Of a DNA stretch of 64,000 bases, positions 1-11,925 are shown one piece after another (the first letter of the stretch is position 1; every line of letters begins with the position of its first letter). The notes under the pieces were generated by a model that did not search any database, was not told where the DNA came from, and was given only the letters and a program-made list of their open reading frames with translations. Both the position numbers and the translations under genes were made by a program. Source of the stretch: Dendrocalamus latiflorus (lineage: Eukaryota > Streptophyta > Magnoliopsida > Poales > Poaceae); contig CM029669.1 in assembly GCA_017311315.1 (NCBI GenBank), positions 10,716,390 to 10,780,389 of the forward strand. The letters are read 5' to 3'.

Positions 1-1310
1 GAATAGATTGTCTAGATAGAAGAATTAAGTGGTTCTCGGGGAAATAGAAAGTGTGAAACTAATTAAAGGATTGCAACACTGATAAAGTGTAAAATTCCTG
101 GAAGATGTTTACAATAATGGAATAATGGGATATGATCAATTACTGGATGGATTAATTGAATTTTTGAGAAAATTGGAGATGTGACAACAGCCATCAGAGT
201 GTGGACCTGATTAATAACAGTATTCCCGGAGGAAGTTTATAATAATGAATCAGTTTGGAGATAGATAGTAAAGATTTAGGTTGATCTCTAGAGAAGCAAA
301 TTATGGATTTGAATCAATAACACCAGACTGGATTATTAGGAGGTCATGATACAACCGTCATCGGTGGATTTAAAATAAAGAATACTAGACCTTCATTGGG
401 CTGAAGAGCTGAGCAGGATGGAAAATAATAGATCTGAGATTGGGATTATATAGTCAAAGTGAAACATGAGACTTGATTTATAAATCTATGGTGGAAGATA
501 AGGTTTATGTGAAGATTAGATATCCATGGCTGGATTAATGAAATTGAAAAGACACAATAGAAAGTGTATGATCGGTGGATCGAATAAATAGAGACGCCCG
601 CTGTTTGGAGTTTCAAACGGCAATAATACTGTGACTAATTAATGAAGGAAGATAGCCTAGGTGCCATTTACAAAAGTGGAAGTTAAATTATAAGGGTCGT
701 TGAATTTTAATCCTTATGAATAAAGATCATATGGGAATTAGTTAATTCATTGATGGATATTTGCACATTGGAAGAGATTAGGATACTCGGACAAAAAAGG
801 GGGTATTATAAGGTTTTGTATTTCAAAAAAATTAAAATTAATAATAATAATAATAATATAAGAATGAGTATTGATATCAATCAAACCACCTCCAAATACT
901 TTCCTATTCCTTCTATCGATTTCAAGAGAAACTTTATCCCCTTCTCTTACCCTTGCTCTAAAAATTAAGATAAGGATCGTTGAAGATGGTCATGAAGATC
1001 AGGTGGTCTTGTTTTAAACGGATTATGCAGATGAACCTTGTGCCCTCTTATGTGTGCTTCCCCGAGTAGACATTGTACTGTCGCAAGATTTTCGTTGGGC
1101 CCTGTGTACTGCCTTCTTGCCCTCGAGCGTCCTATTTCGCAGTCATGGGAAAAGCTTGCTTTTAAAAATTTGCGTGGTTCTGTATCACCCCAGCTTTCGG
1201 GGTATGCTCTCTTAAAAATTTGAATGGGTTTAGAATATCTTATCTCTACGATTTAACACTCATCTCATGCTATTCCCTCTCACCTTTTCTGGAAAATCCT
1301 ATCAGGCCCA
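1..1310. other. Unassigned AT-rich sequence, probably retroelement interior
   Basis: No reading frame here looks like a real gene; the short open frames lack recognisable motifs. Because the next ORF is followed by a polypurine tract and an LTR start, this stretch is probably decayed interior of the same LTR element (inference). Positions 931-965 are identical over 35 bases to 21025-21059, although the sequence around the two copies does not match. Confidence 0.4.
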
Positions 1311-2162
1311 ATGGATAGAAGCAAGACCACTGCCACAGTCAGAAGTAAGAGAGGAAGAATAATAATTGATGCTCGCAATAGCCCCAACCATGTGTACCAG
1401 CCATCACATGACCTCATTCTACGAGGGAAGTCAAAGAGAAGCCATCATCATGAAGATAATAGTAGCCCTGCACCAAGTAAACCTCAAAAGAACGCCATTT
1501 GTTTCTATTGCAAGGATACTGGACACCGCTCTAGTAAATGCCCTCAGAAGAAGCAAGGCAAGTGTTTCAGATGTGGCGACCCGGGACATTACGTGAAGAA
1601 TTGCCCCATCAAGAGGAAAGACAAGCGAATAATGGATGCCGTCACCATCAGCCTCAACTCCGACGAAGAAGAACAAGCTACACCTGTCAAAGTTCTGTCA
1701 CTAGACCAGGAAGCTACAATGAATAATATATGCATTGAATGTGGCAAAGCAGGACATGTCGCACAACACTGCCCTCCATTACGACAAATTGGACAAGGAG
1801 CATGTTTCACATGTGGGCAAACCGAACATTACTACTACAATTGCCCAATTCCCTACTGCTTATACTGCAAGAAATATCATTACCCGAATGACTGCCTCAC
1901 GACCCTAATAGCTTGTAGGCGTTGTGGAGAAAAGGGACATGAGAAAAGTCAGTGTACAGCTAACTGCCCCAACTGTGAAGAAGACCACCCGCTAGGAGAA
2001 TGTCCAACGAGAAAGATCACCTGTTTTCTCTGCGAAGGACAAGACCACTGCCCCAAGGACTGCTCCATGAGACTGTTGCTGACCAAAGCAGCTGAGATAC
2101 AACGGATGAGTCTCCAAGCCGCCATAGGACTTGTCATTCCCAAAGCTAGGAGAGATAACTAA
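1311..2162 (+). CDS. Eight-knuckle CCHC zinc-finger protein (283 aa)
   Basis: This intact 283-residue ORF starts at an ATG and ends in TAA. It begins with a basic, low-complexity N-terminus (about residues 1-60). Eight zinc knuckles follow. Six have the spacing C-x2-C-x4-H-x4-C, starting near residues 64, 85, 141, 165, 202 and 238. Two have a shortened C-x2-C-x3-H-x4-C spacing, near 183 and 219. Such knuckles bind zinc and single-stranded nucleic acid, as in retroviral-type Gag nucleocapsids and CNBP/HEXBP-like cellular proteins. No capsid, protease or RT motif is attached, so it is not an ordinary gag. A polypurine tract and LTR start lie about 270 bases downstream, placing it between pol and the 3' LTR of a retroelement. 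It may be a captured host gene or an accessory element ORF. Its function is unknown. Confidence 0.6.
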   Translation: MDRSKTTATVRSKRGRIIIDARNSPNHVYQPSHDLILRGKSKRSHHHEDNSSPAPSKPQKNAICFYCKDTGHRSSKCPQKKQGKCFRCGDPGHYVKNCPIKRKDKRIMDAVTISLNSDEEEQATPVKVLSLDQEATMNNICIECGKAGHVAQHCPPLRQIGQGACFTCGQTEHYYYNCPIPYCLYCKKYHYPNDCLTTLIACRRCGEKGHEKSQCTANCPNCEEDHPLGECPTRKITCFLCEGQDHCPKDCSMRLLLTKAAEIQRMSLQAAIGLVIPKARRDN

Positions 2163-2430
2163 TGTCAGTTGTCAATTATTTTAAGGGGGGTAGCAAGAGT
2201 AGACAAGGATTGTTGGAGAACTACTATGATGTATCACTACTTTTGGAAGTATCGATATGATGTATGACCACCTTGGAGGTGCAACAAATTTTATTAGACC
2301 TAATTGAACCAGAACAAGAAGATTTGCAAGACCGTCACGACAAGCTAAACTCTATAGCCTATTGCTAGCCAAATCTAACCCCACCTGCTCCTTTCTACTC
2401 TGCCAGAATCTCGGGGATCGAGATTCATTT

Positions 2431-2443
2431 AAGGGGGTAGGTT
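2431..2443 (+). other. Polypurine tract before a 3' LTR
   Basis: A purine-rich run (AAGGGGGTAGG) ends two bases before TGTAACATCC, the start of the LTR at 2444. This is the position of the plus-strand primer in LTR retrotransposons and marks the LTR as a 3' LTR. A similar purine run occurs at about 2181-2190. Confidence 0.55.
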
Positions 2444-5400
2444 TGTAACATCCTGAAAAATTCGAATGTGAAGATATAAAGTTCTTAAATTATTTTGCAA
2501 TATGTTCTGTTGAAACTTGGATTTTAGGGCAATTTTCTGAATTTTGGTGGAGGATCCAAAAATTTAAGAAAAGTTTCAAAAAATAAAACTAATATTAATA
2601 ATGCCATAAAAGGAAATATGCAAATAATGGAAACCCAAAAATTCTAAATTCAAATCTAAAAGGGAGGGAGAAACTTGAACTAAAATATAAAATTTTCATT
2701 TTGAAAATAATAGTATTATAAAAGGGCAACCAAAAAAAAATAAACAAAACATATGCAAATATATACACACACACACAAAAGGACTAGCATGGTAAACAAA
2801 AGCATAAACAAATGTGTGTATATATATGTATACCAAAAATAGACATAAAGAAATATATATATACTTGTACATATATGTAAGAAATAAAATAAATAGCAAT
2901 GAAATAAAAAGAAAAATTAAAAAAAAGGGAAAGAGAGGAAGTCAGGTCGGCCGGACGCCCGGCCCAACTTCCCCACCTTTCCCCGCACAGCCCGCCCAGC
3001 CCGCCCAGCCGCTCCACCCCGCGCCTCTCCCCACTGACAGCCGGCCCCGCCTCCACCACACGCTCGCTTCTCTGCCCGTGGACCCGCACCCCCGCCCGCA
3101 CTCCTCTTCCTCCGCCCGCGCTAGTTTCTTCCTCCCCCTCTTTCTTTCTCTCTCCGCGCATGCACTGCTGCGCCAGCTTTTCCGCGCGCGCCCGTGAGCC
3201 CTAATCCCGCCGCCCGTCACGTCTCTTTTGCACATTGCCTAGTCCCGTCGCCGCCCCCCTGCCACGCGTCGCTCGCCTAGTCACTCCGTGCGCTGAGCCC
3301 TGCGCCGAGTAAAGCCCCGCGGTTCTTCCCCCACCTCCCGGTCCTCCATCAGCTGCGCCTCCCTCCCCATTGCTCTCCACGCCCCCTTTCTCTTCCCCGC
3401 TAACTGCACGGTGATTTTTCCCCAAACTCCGACCGCCGCCGCCTCCTCGGTTGATTCCGCCCCAATTCCTTGCGGTGAGAGTGTCCTCCCGACGTCCCGA
3501 ACCACCTCCGACGGCCGGCTGGAGCTATCACCGCCGGTAAACCGTCGGCGCCGTGCGCCACCACCGCCCGACCTTGGCCTCTGCTGCCAGCCTCCCTCGG
3601 CTTATTTCCCGCCCCGCAACTCTTGGGTAAGCTTCCCCCTACCCTCCTCTAGCTATTGCGCCCTCTGATCCCCCCTCCTTTCCACGGCTCAAATCATTCC
3701 CAGCGCCTCTCCTGTCAGCCCAGGCCGTAGGCCCATTTGGCTAGCAGCGCTCGTGTTAGGATTTGCAGCCGAGAGGTCCTGTGTTCGGATCCACTCGCTG
3801 CCCATTTTACTTCCTTTCTTGTTTTTATTGTTAGTGCTTCATTTTAATTAGTAAAACTTAAGGAAAATAGGAAAATAATCCAATGGAGATATAAAATTTA
3901 ATTAGGATACAAAAAGAGATTATGTAAGATTTAAATTTGAATTAAATATCATATATGAATGATTGTGCTCCCATTCTTTATTTTAAACCTACAAATTAGT
4001 TAAGGCATTGATAAAGAGAAACAACTTTGGCTAAATATCCAAATTTAGTAATATATGTTCAATATATGTTCAATATTTAACATGCTGTCATTTAATAAAT
4101 CTTGAAGGTAGACTCTGTTAAGCAACAAATATTAAAATATGGTACTAATCCACAAATAATACTAAAAGTTTATCAGGATAAGGATGAGTTTAATAAATGT
4201 TTAATCATAGATCAAACAACATATGTTAGTAACTAATGTGCTTGAACATCTGTTTTAAAGCTTAATTGTTAACCAAGGGCATGTTAAGAAATTGAGTACA
4301 ATCTTGTTTAGGTTATGCTCTCATGGAATAATGATTTAGCAAATGAAAACTTTCTAGAGAGCAAATCATACGTGCATGTATTGTAGTAAAAGAGATAGAA
4401 CTAGCCACCACATAGTTAAAACATAAATAACCTTAGGCCCTAGCAATGATGAGAATTCTTTGTCAATTGTAATACTCAAATTAAGTTAGAGAATAATTTA
4501 GAAAATCTAATAAGAATTAACTAGGATGTAAATGAGACCATTTAGTATTTATATTTGGACTAGTTCATGTATAATTAATATGGTTTGAGCAATCATCTAG
4601 AAGACTAACTCTTAATTCAAAGCAATAAGAAATATGACTATGGTTAAATATTCAAACCTAATAAAGATTACACGTAATCATAATGCATGCCCTAACGTTT
4701 AACATACCGTCGTTAAACAAATCTCTAGTGTAGATTTAAGTAAGTAGCTATATTAATATATGAACCTGTATGACGAGCCTTGGTAAATAAATTGGATTAA
4801 AAATAACGTTAAGCTTGATAATAACAAAGGTGTAGGCAAATGATAACGGTGCCAGTGATTAAATCCTAGCATTAAATTTAGTAAACGATAATGTTGGGTA
4901 TGAATAAATGTAGCAACTTAGGACCCGAACCAATGGATCCTAATCCAAAATAAGTTATGCCTAGTAATAACTAAGTGTGCACCACAAAATGCTGTTAACC
5001 CGGATTCTAACATTAATTCGGTAAGCTAAAAATCGCATATATCACTTTTATATAGCATATGCCTTGGAAATGAGCGCTCGACAAAATAATGCTCCTCTAA
5101 TCTTGCACACTGGTTCATAGGTCTGACCTAACTCGTGAAACTTCCTTGATGACTACAAAAATAATAAAAGAAATTGTTAATAAAAAGATCAAGTCATCGT
5201 ACCCTACCGCAGATCTTGCCTCAAATCACTCGAATCACCCATTAACTCATAATAAAACTAAATTGAGTTTATACGGATTTATTTGGATCTTTTGAGTTAT
5301 TTGCTTTTATTTGGATTCAGTCATCTATCGCATAATTAGAAACCGGAGTCCTGGAGGTTCCTCGGATCAAGCACGGTCAGAGCAAAGTGAAGATAAAGAA

Positions 5401-6085
5401 TAGAAGCTCAAGAGAAAGCATCGTGTGAGCTCAAGTCCGCGGTAAACCGCACCAGGCGAGTCTGTAATACCCCAAAAGCGATTCGAGAGTTAATCGATTA
5501 ATAGGAGAGAAGGACCATATAGAAAATAATTAAACAAGAATTTTTAGAGGGGTTTTCTGAAAAATCCCGGCAACCTGGGCCTGGGCCTCGGCCCAAGTGG
5601 AGGCCGGCCCAGGAGGGGGGAGGCGCCTTCCCCCCAACCCTAGCCGCCACACCCTTTGCCCCCTCCTCTCTCCCCCTTGGCCGCACCCCTCCCTGCCCCT
5701 GCACCTCCACCATGTCCAGCACACCTCTCCCCCCATTGTTGTCCCTTGGTGCTAGGAGAAAGCGAGAAGGGAGGGAAGGAGAAGAAAGGAAGGAGGAAGA
5801 AGAAGGGAAAGAAGATGGGTGATTCCAAGGGGGTCCTCTAGGTAACTCTCCCTCATCTCAAATCCTTCTGTTTTTAGAGTAATTAGGGTTATTGGCATGG
5901 GATTAGAAGGGATTAGCAGATTGATTACCCCATTAGAGATTTCATGTTGTCTGCCTATAGATCAATCCGCGCAGCGCAACTGTTTGCGCTGTTTAGACCC
6001 ACAAAACGATTTTTCCTGCGGGTATGATCAAAAGTAAAATTGTAGAGGACGACGAGATCTATTTTCTGTAATTTTTCCAGAATTT

Positions 6086-6167
6086 TCAGGATGAGGGGGA
6101 GGATGAGGCAGAACACTCCCACCTCTCCACTACCATCTCTCTCTCTGTTTGGTCTGTAGCCACAACA
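6086..6167 (+). repeat. Truncated 5' LTR of the Tat element
   Basis: These 82 bases match 17467-17548 and end in the same CCACAACA. Upstream of 6086 the sequence is the host LTR, whereas the 3' LTR continues leftward for more than 100 further bases. The 5' LTR has therefore lost its left part. Confidence 0.75.
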
Positions 6168-6168
6168 G

Positions 6169-6187
6169 TTGGCGCCGTCCGTGGGGA
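6169..6187 (+). other. Primer binding site of the Tat element
   Basis: TTGGCGCCGTCCGTGGGGA begins one base after the LTR end. The TGGCGCCG core is typical of Tat/Athila elements, many of which use a tRNA-Asp-like primer. The exact tRNA is not determined here. Confidence 0.65.
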
Positions 6188-6221
6188 GGACAAGGACAAG
6201 CCTGAAGACCGAAGAAGAAGG

Positions 6222-8030
6222 ATGGCACCGAAAAAAGCTTCATCGGCGGCGGCGAAAGGAAAGAAGACGGCTGGGTCGGAGCGGCGCGTGAACACCAGGG
6301 CTTCGGCATCGACTGCCGAAGAGGCTGGCGGCGGCGTAGGCGCCGTGATCGCGGGCGTCGACGCTCGCGCTACGGCGACCGACCCCGCCGGTGCTGCTAC
6401 AACGACCGACCCCGCCACCGCCGCTACAACGACACCCAACCCCGTCGCTGGCGCTACAACAACCGACCCCGCCACCGCCGCTGCAACGACATCCAACCCC
6501 GTCGCTGGCGCTACAATGACCGACCCCGCCAGCGCTGCTACAACGACATTCAACCCTGTCGCTGGCATTGCAACGACAGCCCCCGCCACCCTCGCCGGCA
6601 GCGCGGATCAGGCGGCCGGGGGTAGCCGCAATGAAGCATCCAGCGGATCTGGAGATCGTGAGGCGGTGGTCCCTGCACCGACCCGTCCGCTGGGTGTTCC
6701 GGCGGCCCCGACAGCACCTACGGTGGAAGGCGCCATACTAGCAGCCCTCAACGCGTTCCAGCGGGAGCTAGGGGACCTTCGCGGAGCCGTCCGAGATATG
6801 CAAGAGGCTCGGAGCCAGCAGGCTGCGCCAGTAATCGCATCCGAGCCCACGCCGGAGAGGGCGGACAGTCGCGAAGCTCCCACGTCCAGCCGCGTGCCGC
6901 TGCGGCGCGTAGATCCGGAGTCCCCGCTTTCGGCAGGGCTGCAGCAGGCGGCGTGGCCTGAAGACTTCAAGTTTCCTAGCGCCATCGACTCGTACAAGGG
7001 CGACACGGACCCCCGCGAGTTCGTGCGCGTGTACAAAACCGCGATCGAAGCCGCGGGCGGAAACGACACCACGAAGGCAAAGGGACTCCCCCTCGCGCTG
7101 CAAGGGGTGGCGCTCTCTTGGTTTCTTACCATAGAGTCGGGCTCCATCTACGCGTGGGAGCAGCTCCGCGACCGTCTTCACAACAGCTTCCAAGGAAACT
7201 GCGTCGAGCGAGTCGACGCGGACCAACTCTTCGCTGTGAAGCAAGGACCCTCGGAGAAGCTCCGGAACTACCTCAAGCGCTTCGCCAAGATTTGATGCCA
7301 AGTAAGAGACGTTAATGAAACCACCGTCGTTAATGCAGCCATACAGGGCCTTCGTCCGGGCCCGATGGCCGAGTACAACGCGCGGAGGCCAATCAAGATA
7401 GTCGCCAAGCTCTTCGACAAAATGAACGAGTACGCGCGGGCGGAGGAGGATGCGCGAAGACGCAGCATTACCGCCCTCGACCTCGCCCATGGGGAGCGCC
7501 CCCCGTGCGAAGTAGGGGCGGGTGGTCCCTCCTCGAAGCAGGGCCGCGGCCGAGAGCCCCGGGGAGACCCTCCCCGAGGCAGTGACACCGGAGTACGGGA
7601 AGGCTCCTCAAGGAGCAGGCATAAACCTCGGCGCCGCCAGCGCAGGTCACAGGTGGCCCATCATGCCCTCGACACCGAGAGCGCCCGCCAAGGACCCGAC
7701 CCCGCCTCCCGAAGGGGGGACCGGGGATCGAAAGGCGGACTTGATTGCGGCGACCAACCCCACGCAGAACAAGAGCTCCTACACTATGGCAAGTGGTGCG
7801 AGGTACACGGCTACGGTGATCATTACACAAGGGCATGCACCGCAGTTCTGGAGCTGCGGAGGGTGACGGCCGGGTCTCGAGCTCTACCTTCTCGGCCCCC
7901 TGCCGGAGCCCACGTGGAGCACCCAAGCGGTAGCCCCATACGAGCCGCCGCAACGGAGGGCGCGCAGCATCGCACCGTTAGCGTCATCACCGGAGGCTCC
8001 TCCTCAAGGGCCCCCGGGGAGCAGCCGCAA
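6222..8030 (+). pseudogene. gag: Tat gag (broken)
   Basis: Gag forms the cytoplasmic particle that packages element RNA. The ATG at 6222 opens a 357-codon frame that stops at TGA 7293-7295 and continues in the same frame from 7296. The N-terminus is low-complexity and includes a 19-residue repeat (57 bp per unit, about 6390-6590) rich in Ala, Thr and Pro. A retrotransposon Gag domain follows at about 6940-7470, with a conserved W-F-L core near 7117-7130 and L-R-N-Y-L-K-R-F near 7258. The C-terminal part is Arg/Gly-rich and holds a degenerate C/H motif (C-E-V-H-G...H...C, about 7798-7840) where Tat elements carry a zinc knuckle. Gag merges into the protease without a stop. The product would be truncated. 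Confidence 0.8.
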
Positions 8031-8768
8031 TTATGGATGCCGCCCCGCAATATCACCTTCGACGTGAACGACGCCAGCGGTGTGGAGTACCCTCACCAAG
8101 ACCCTCTAGTTATCCAGGCCCACATAGCACGCTGCGACGTCAGGAGCATCCTTGTCGACGGGGGAAGCTCCGCGAATATCTTGTTCGCCGAAGACCTCGA
8201 TCGTATGGGGATCCCCCGAAGCCGGCTAGAGCAGCCAGGAGCTCCACTTCAAGGCTTCGGGGGTCAACCACTGCAGGCCTTGGGGCACGTGTCCCTTCCG
8301 GTCACGTTCCGTCAGGAGGGCAACAAGGGTAACATCCGGACCGAGCAGGTCACCTTCGACGTCGTAGATATCCCACATCCCTACAACGCCATACTGGGCC
8401 AGCCCGCCATCAACTCTTTTGAGGCGATCCCGCACTACGCGTTTTTGTGTATGAAGCTCCCGGGTCCAGAGGGTGTTATCACCGTCTTCGGCGATCAGGA
8501 CCTGGCCAGACGTGCTGAGGTCGGCAGCCGCGTTCCGCATCGCCCGGTGCACGCCCTCTCCAGCACGCTCGGCGATGGCCCCTCCGCCCCTGGGTGGACG
8601 CCCAAGCCTCGGCCCGAGGGCGGAGTCAAGAAGGTGCCGCTCCAGGCGGAGGGGCAGTTTGTGTCCATCGGCGAGGGGCTCCCACCGGGGGTCGAACGGG
8701 ATCTGCTCCGAGTGCTTCAGAACAACGTTGACATTTTCGCATGGTCCCGGAAGACATCAAGGGCGTAG
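8031..8768 (+). pseudogene. Tat aspartic protease region
   Basis: This continues the gag frame. The active-site motif L-V-D-G-G-S-S-A-N-I-L-F lies at about 8152-8190; D-G-G-S-S is the usual Tat variant of the retropepsin D-T/S-G motif. A second conserved segment, Y-N-A-I-L-G-Q-P-A-I, follows near 8381-8410. The protease would cut the polyprotein within the particle. The frame ends at 8766-8768 after a one-base frame change near 8745; the sequence that continues the polyprotein lies in another frame beyond that point. Confidence 0.75.
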
Positions 8769-10640
8769 ACCGAGCCGTAATCGAGCATCGCTTGGCGGTC
8801 CGCCCCGATGCCAAGCCGGTCAAGCAGAGGCTCCGGCGTATGTCGATGGATCGGCAGTAGGCGGCCAAGATGGAGGTGGCGAAGCTTCTTCGCGCCGGGG
8901 TCATCCGCGAGGTCCACCATCCAGAGTGGCTCACTAACCCGGTACTAGTCAAAAAGGCCAGCGGGGCCTGGCGTATGTGCATCGACTTCACGGCACTCAA
9001 CAAGGCGTGCCCAAAGGACAATTACCCCTTGCCGCGCATCGACCAGCTGGTCGACGCCACCGCGGGGTGCGAACTCATGAGTTTCCTGGACGCCTATTCC
9101 GGCTACCACCAGGTGTACATGGCCGAAGACGATGAGGAGAAGATCAGTTTCATCACACCTCTTGGGACGTTCTGCTTCGTCAGAATGCCCTTTGGCTTGA
9201 AGAACGCAGGCGCTACCTTTACCCGTCTCGTCGCTATTGCCCTGGCCGCCCAGCTCGGGAGGAACGTCGAAGCTTACGTCGATGACGTGGTGGTCAAAAC
9301 CCGGCAGCTTGCTCTGCATGGCCGGGACCTCCAGGAGACCTTCGACAACCTCCGGAAGGCGGGCATCAAACTCAACCCCGACAAATGTGTCTTCGGGGTG
9401 CAGGCGGGCAAACTCCTAGGTTTCCTTGTGTCCGGACGGGGCATCCAGGCGAACCCCGACAAAGTAGACGCCATCCTGGGTATGGAGCCGCCCAAGACAA
9501 CGAGGGAGGTCCAGAGGCTGGCGGGCCGCATGGCAGCATTAAGCCGCTTCCTATCCAGGGCGGCGGAGCGGGGCCTGCCATTTTTCAAGACACTCCGCGG
9601 GTGCGACAGATTTCGTTGGGACGGGGATTGCGCGAAGGCCTTCAACGAGCTCAAGGAGCACCTGGCAAGCCTCCCCACTCTGGTCGCCCCAGCACCAGAG
9701 GCTCCCCTCCTGCTATATCTGGCCGCGTCCGCCACCGCGGTCAGCGCCGTCCTCGTCTTAGAGGAAGGCGCCATGCAGCGGCACGTATACTTTGTCTCTG
9801 AAGCCCTCCAAGGCGCCAAGACAAGGTACACGGAGCTTGAGAGGCTCGCCTACGCGCTGGTCATGGCCTCCAGGAAACTTCGGCATTACTTTCTGGCCCA
9901 CCCGATCACAGTGCCTTCTTCATTCCCCCTGGCGGAGATGTTACACAACAAGGAGTCCACAGGGCGCATCGGCAAATGGGCCGCCGAGCTCGCCCCCTTC
10001 TCCTTGACGTATGCTTCACGCACGGCAATCAAATCCCAAGTCCTGGCGGATTTTCTCGCTGAATGGACCCCACCGGCCCAACCAGTCCAGATGCACGACG
10101 ACCCCGTCTGGACGCTTACCATTGACGGAGCTTACGACGTCGCGGGCGCGGGCGCGGTGATCGTCACGCCCGAAGGACAGCGTTTGCTATACTCGGCGCG
10201 CCTCGCTTTCCCCGCCACCAACAACACGGCTGAGTACGAGACGCTGCTCTTTGGCCTGGCAAAGCTCAAGGCAGTCGGCGCGAGACGGGTGCTAGTACGC
10301 ACCGACTCGCGCTTGGTGGCTGGTCATGTGGATAAGTCATATCAAGCCAAGGACCCTGAGTTGGCCAAGTACCTCGCGGCTGTGAGGGCAAGGGAAATGC
10401 ACTTTTTGGGCGTCACCGTCAAGGCCATCCCCCGCGCGGAGAACGAGCAGGCCGACACCCTCGCTAAGGCGGCCAGCCAACAACTCCCCCCGGATGGGGC
10501 GTTTTATGAGATATTAGCGCAGGCGGCCATCGCGCAGGATAACCGGGACGCGGCACTCGTCCACCAGATTGACCGGCCGGGTGATTGGCGAGAGCCCATC
10601 TTCAATTTCTTGCAAGGCATCGCCGAGCCGGAGGACCCCG
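8769..10640 (+). pseudogene. pol: Tat reverse transcriptase with two RNase H domains
   Basis: An open frame covers 8870-11089, preceded by an in-frame TAG at 8858-8860. RT motifs appear in order: L-L-R-A-G-V-I-R-E-V near 8885; C-I-D-F-T-A-L-N-K-A near 8980; F-L-D-A-Y-S-G-Y-H-Q near 9084; M-P-F-G-L-K-N-A-G-A-T-F near 9186; and the catalytic Y-V-D-D at about 9274-9285. The RT-linked RNase H follows at about 9690-9960. A second, plant/archaeal-type RNase H (T-I-D-G-A...N-N-T-A-E-Y-E...R-T-D-S-R) spans about 10108-10490. The duplicated RNase H is a hallmark of Tat elements. The enzyme would copy element RNA into DNA in the particle. Confidence 0.85.
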
Positions 10641-11793
10641 CCGAGCTTCGGCGCTTGCAGCACCGCGCAAGATCCTTCCAGGTGTTCGAAGGGATACTCT
10701 ACAAGAGAGGGGTTTGCGCACCACTCTTGCGTTGCCTCTCGACTGAGGGGGGAAAGGAGCTCCTTGTGGAGATCCACGCGGGCGCGTGCGGATCCCACCT
10801 GGCGCCGAGGTCATTAGTTGGCAAGGCGTTCAGGCAAGGCTTCTACTGGCCAACTGCCATCACCGACGCCCAGGACCTCGTCCGTCGGTGCCAAGGATGC
10901 CAATGGATGGCGCGCATCATCCGTAGGCCCCCGACAAGCCTCAACCCTATTCCTCCGGTGTGGCCACTGGCACGCTGGGGCGTCGACATAGTAGGACCGC
11001 TTGCCCGAGCTCCGGGGACCTCTGGTTTGTGGTGGTCGCGCTGGAGTATTTCTCCAGATGGCCGGAAGCGGTCGCCCTGGCTAAAGTAACTTCTGCGGCC
11101 ATACAGCGCTTCCTCTGGCAAAACATCATATGTCGCTTCGGCGTGCCCCGGGAGCTCACGGTTGACAATGGCCTGCAGTTCGACGCCACCCTATTCAAAG
11201 ACTATTGTGACAGCATGGGCATCACCCTCCGATTCGCCTCGGTAGGGCATCCCCAGTCCAACGGGGCAGTCGAACGGGCGAATGGCGCCATCTCCGCTGC
11301 CATCAAAAAGCGCCTGGTCAGGTTGCCGAAGGGCAAGTGGCCGGGCGAGCTTCACAGCGTTCTTTGGTCGCTTCGCACAACGGTAACGCGCCCGACGGGA
11401 TTCACGCCGTTCAAGCTCCTTTTCGGCGACGAAGCAGTGACGCCCGAGGAAATCAAGGCCGGCTCGCGCAGGGTCCTCGTCCAAGCACCCGTAGAGGAGC
11501 GCCGTGTGTCCTTGGACCTCTTCGACGGGCTACGGGCAGATGCAGCCCACCATGTCGAGAAGTATGCGCGGTAGACAATGCGTACTCGGGACCGCTCTAT
11601 ATGCCCGCGGGGATTCAAGCCTGGGGATCTCGTTCTCAGAGTGGCGCTTCAGGCGGAGACCGCTGGCAAGCTGGAGTCCAAGTGGGAAGGCCCGTACATT
11701 GTGATGGAGGCATTGCCAAAGGGGGCGTACCGCCTCGCCACGCTCGAAGGGCAAACCCTCCGACACACATGGAATGCGGACAGGTTGCGGTGA
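10641..11793 (+). pseudogene. Tat integrase (broken)
   Basis: The HHCC zinc-binding region lies at about 10775-10895 (H-A-G-A-C-G-S-H-L ... C-Q-G-C). The catalytic core follows: W-G-V-D-I-V-G-P near 10978, D-N-G-L-Q-F near 11165, and S-N-G-A-V-E-R-A-N-G near 11257 with the third acidic residue. A frame change near 11015 moves the core into the frame open at 10960-11574. TAG at 11572-11574 interrupts it, and the C-terminal tail (G-D-L-V-L-R ... W-E-G-P-Y-I-V) runs to a stop at 11791-11793. Integrase would insert the cDNA into the genome; this copy cannot make it whole. Confidence 0.8.
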
Positions 11794-11925
11794 TACTACG
11801 CCTAGAAGTAGGACAACAAGCGTAGAGCCGCCAGCCCTTTGTTATACGATGCTCGCCCGCGCAAACGGGAGTTCAATAAAGGTTGCTGTTCCCGGCGCAT
11901 TCCCTGTCCGCGCTGAGCAGAACAA

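Noticed and set aside
2814..3425. Overlapping ORFs on both strands in the GC-rich LTR block
   Set aside because: Low-complexity Pro/Arg-rich translations on both strands in promoter-like LTR sequence.
6086..6589. Minus-strand 167-codon ORF opposite gag
   Set aside because: Val/Ala-rich shadow of the gag repeat region; no motif and no codon-independent support.
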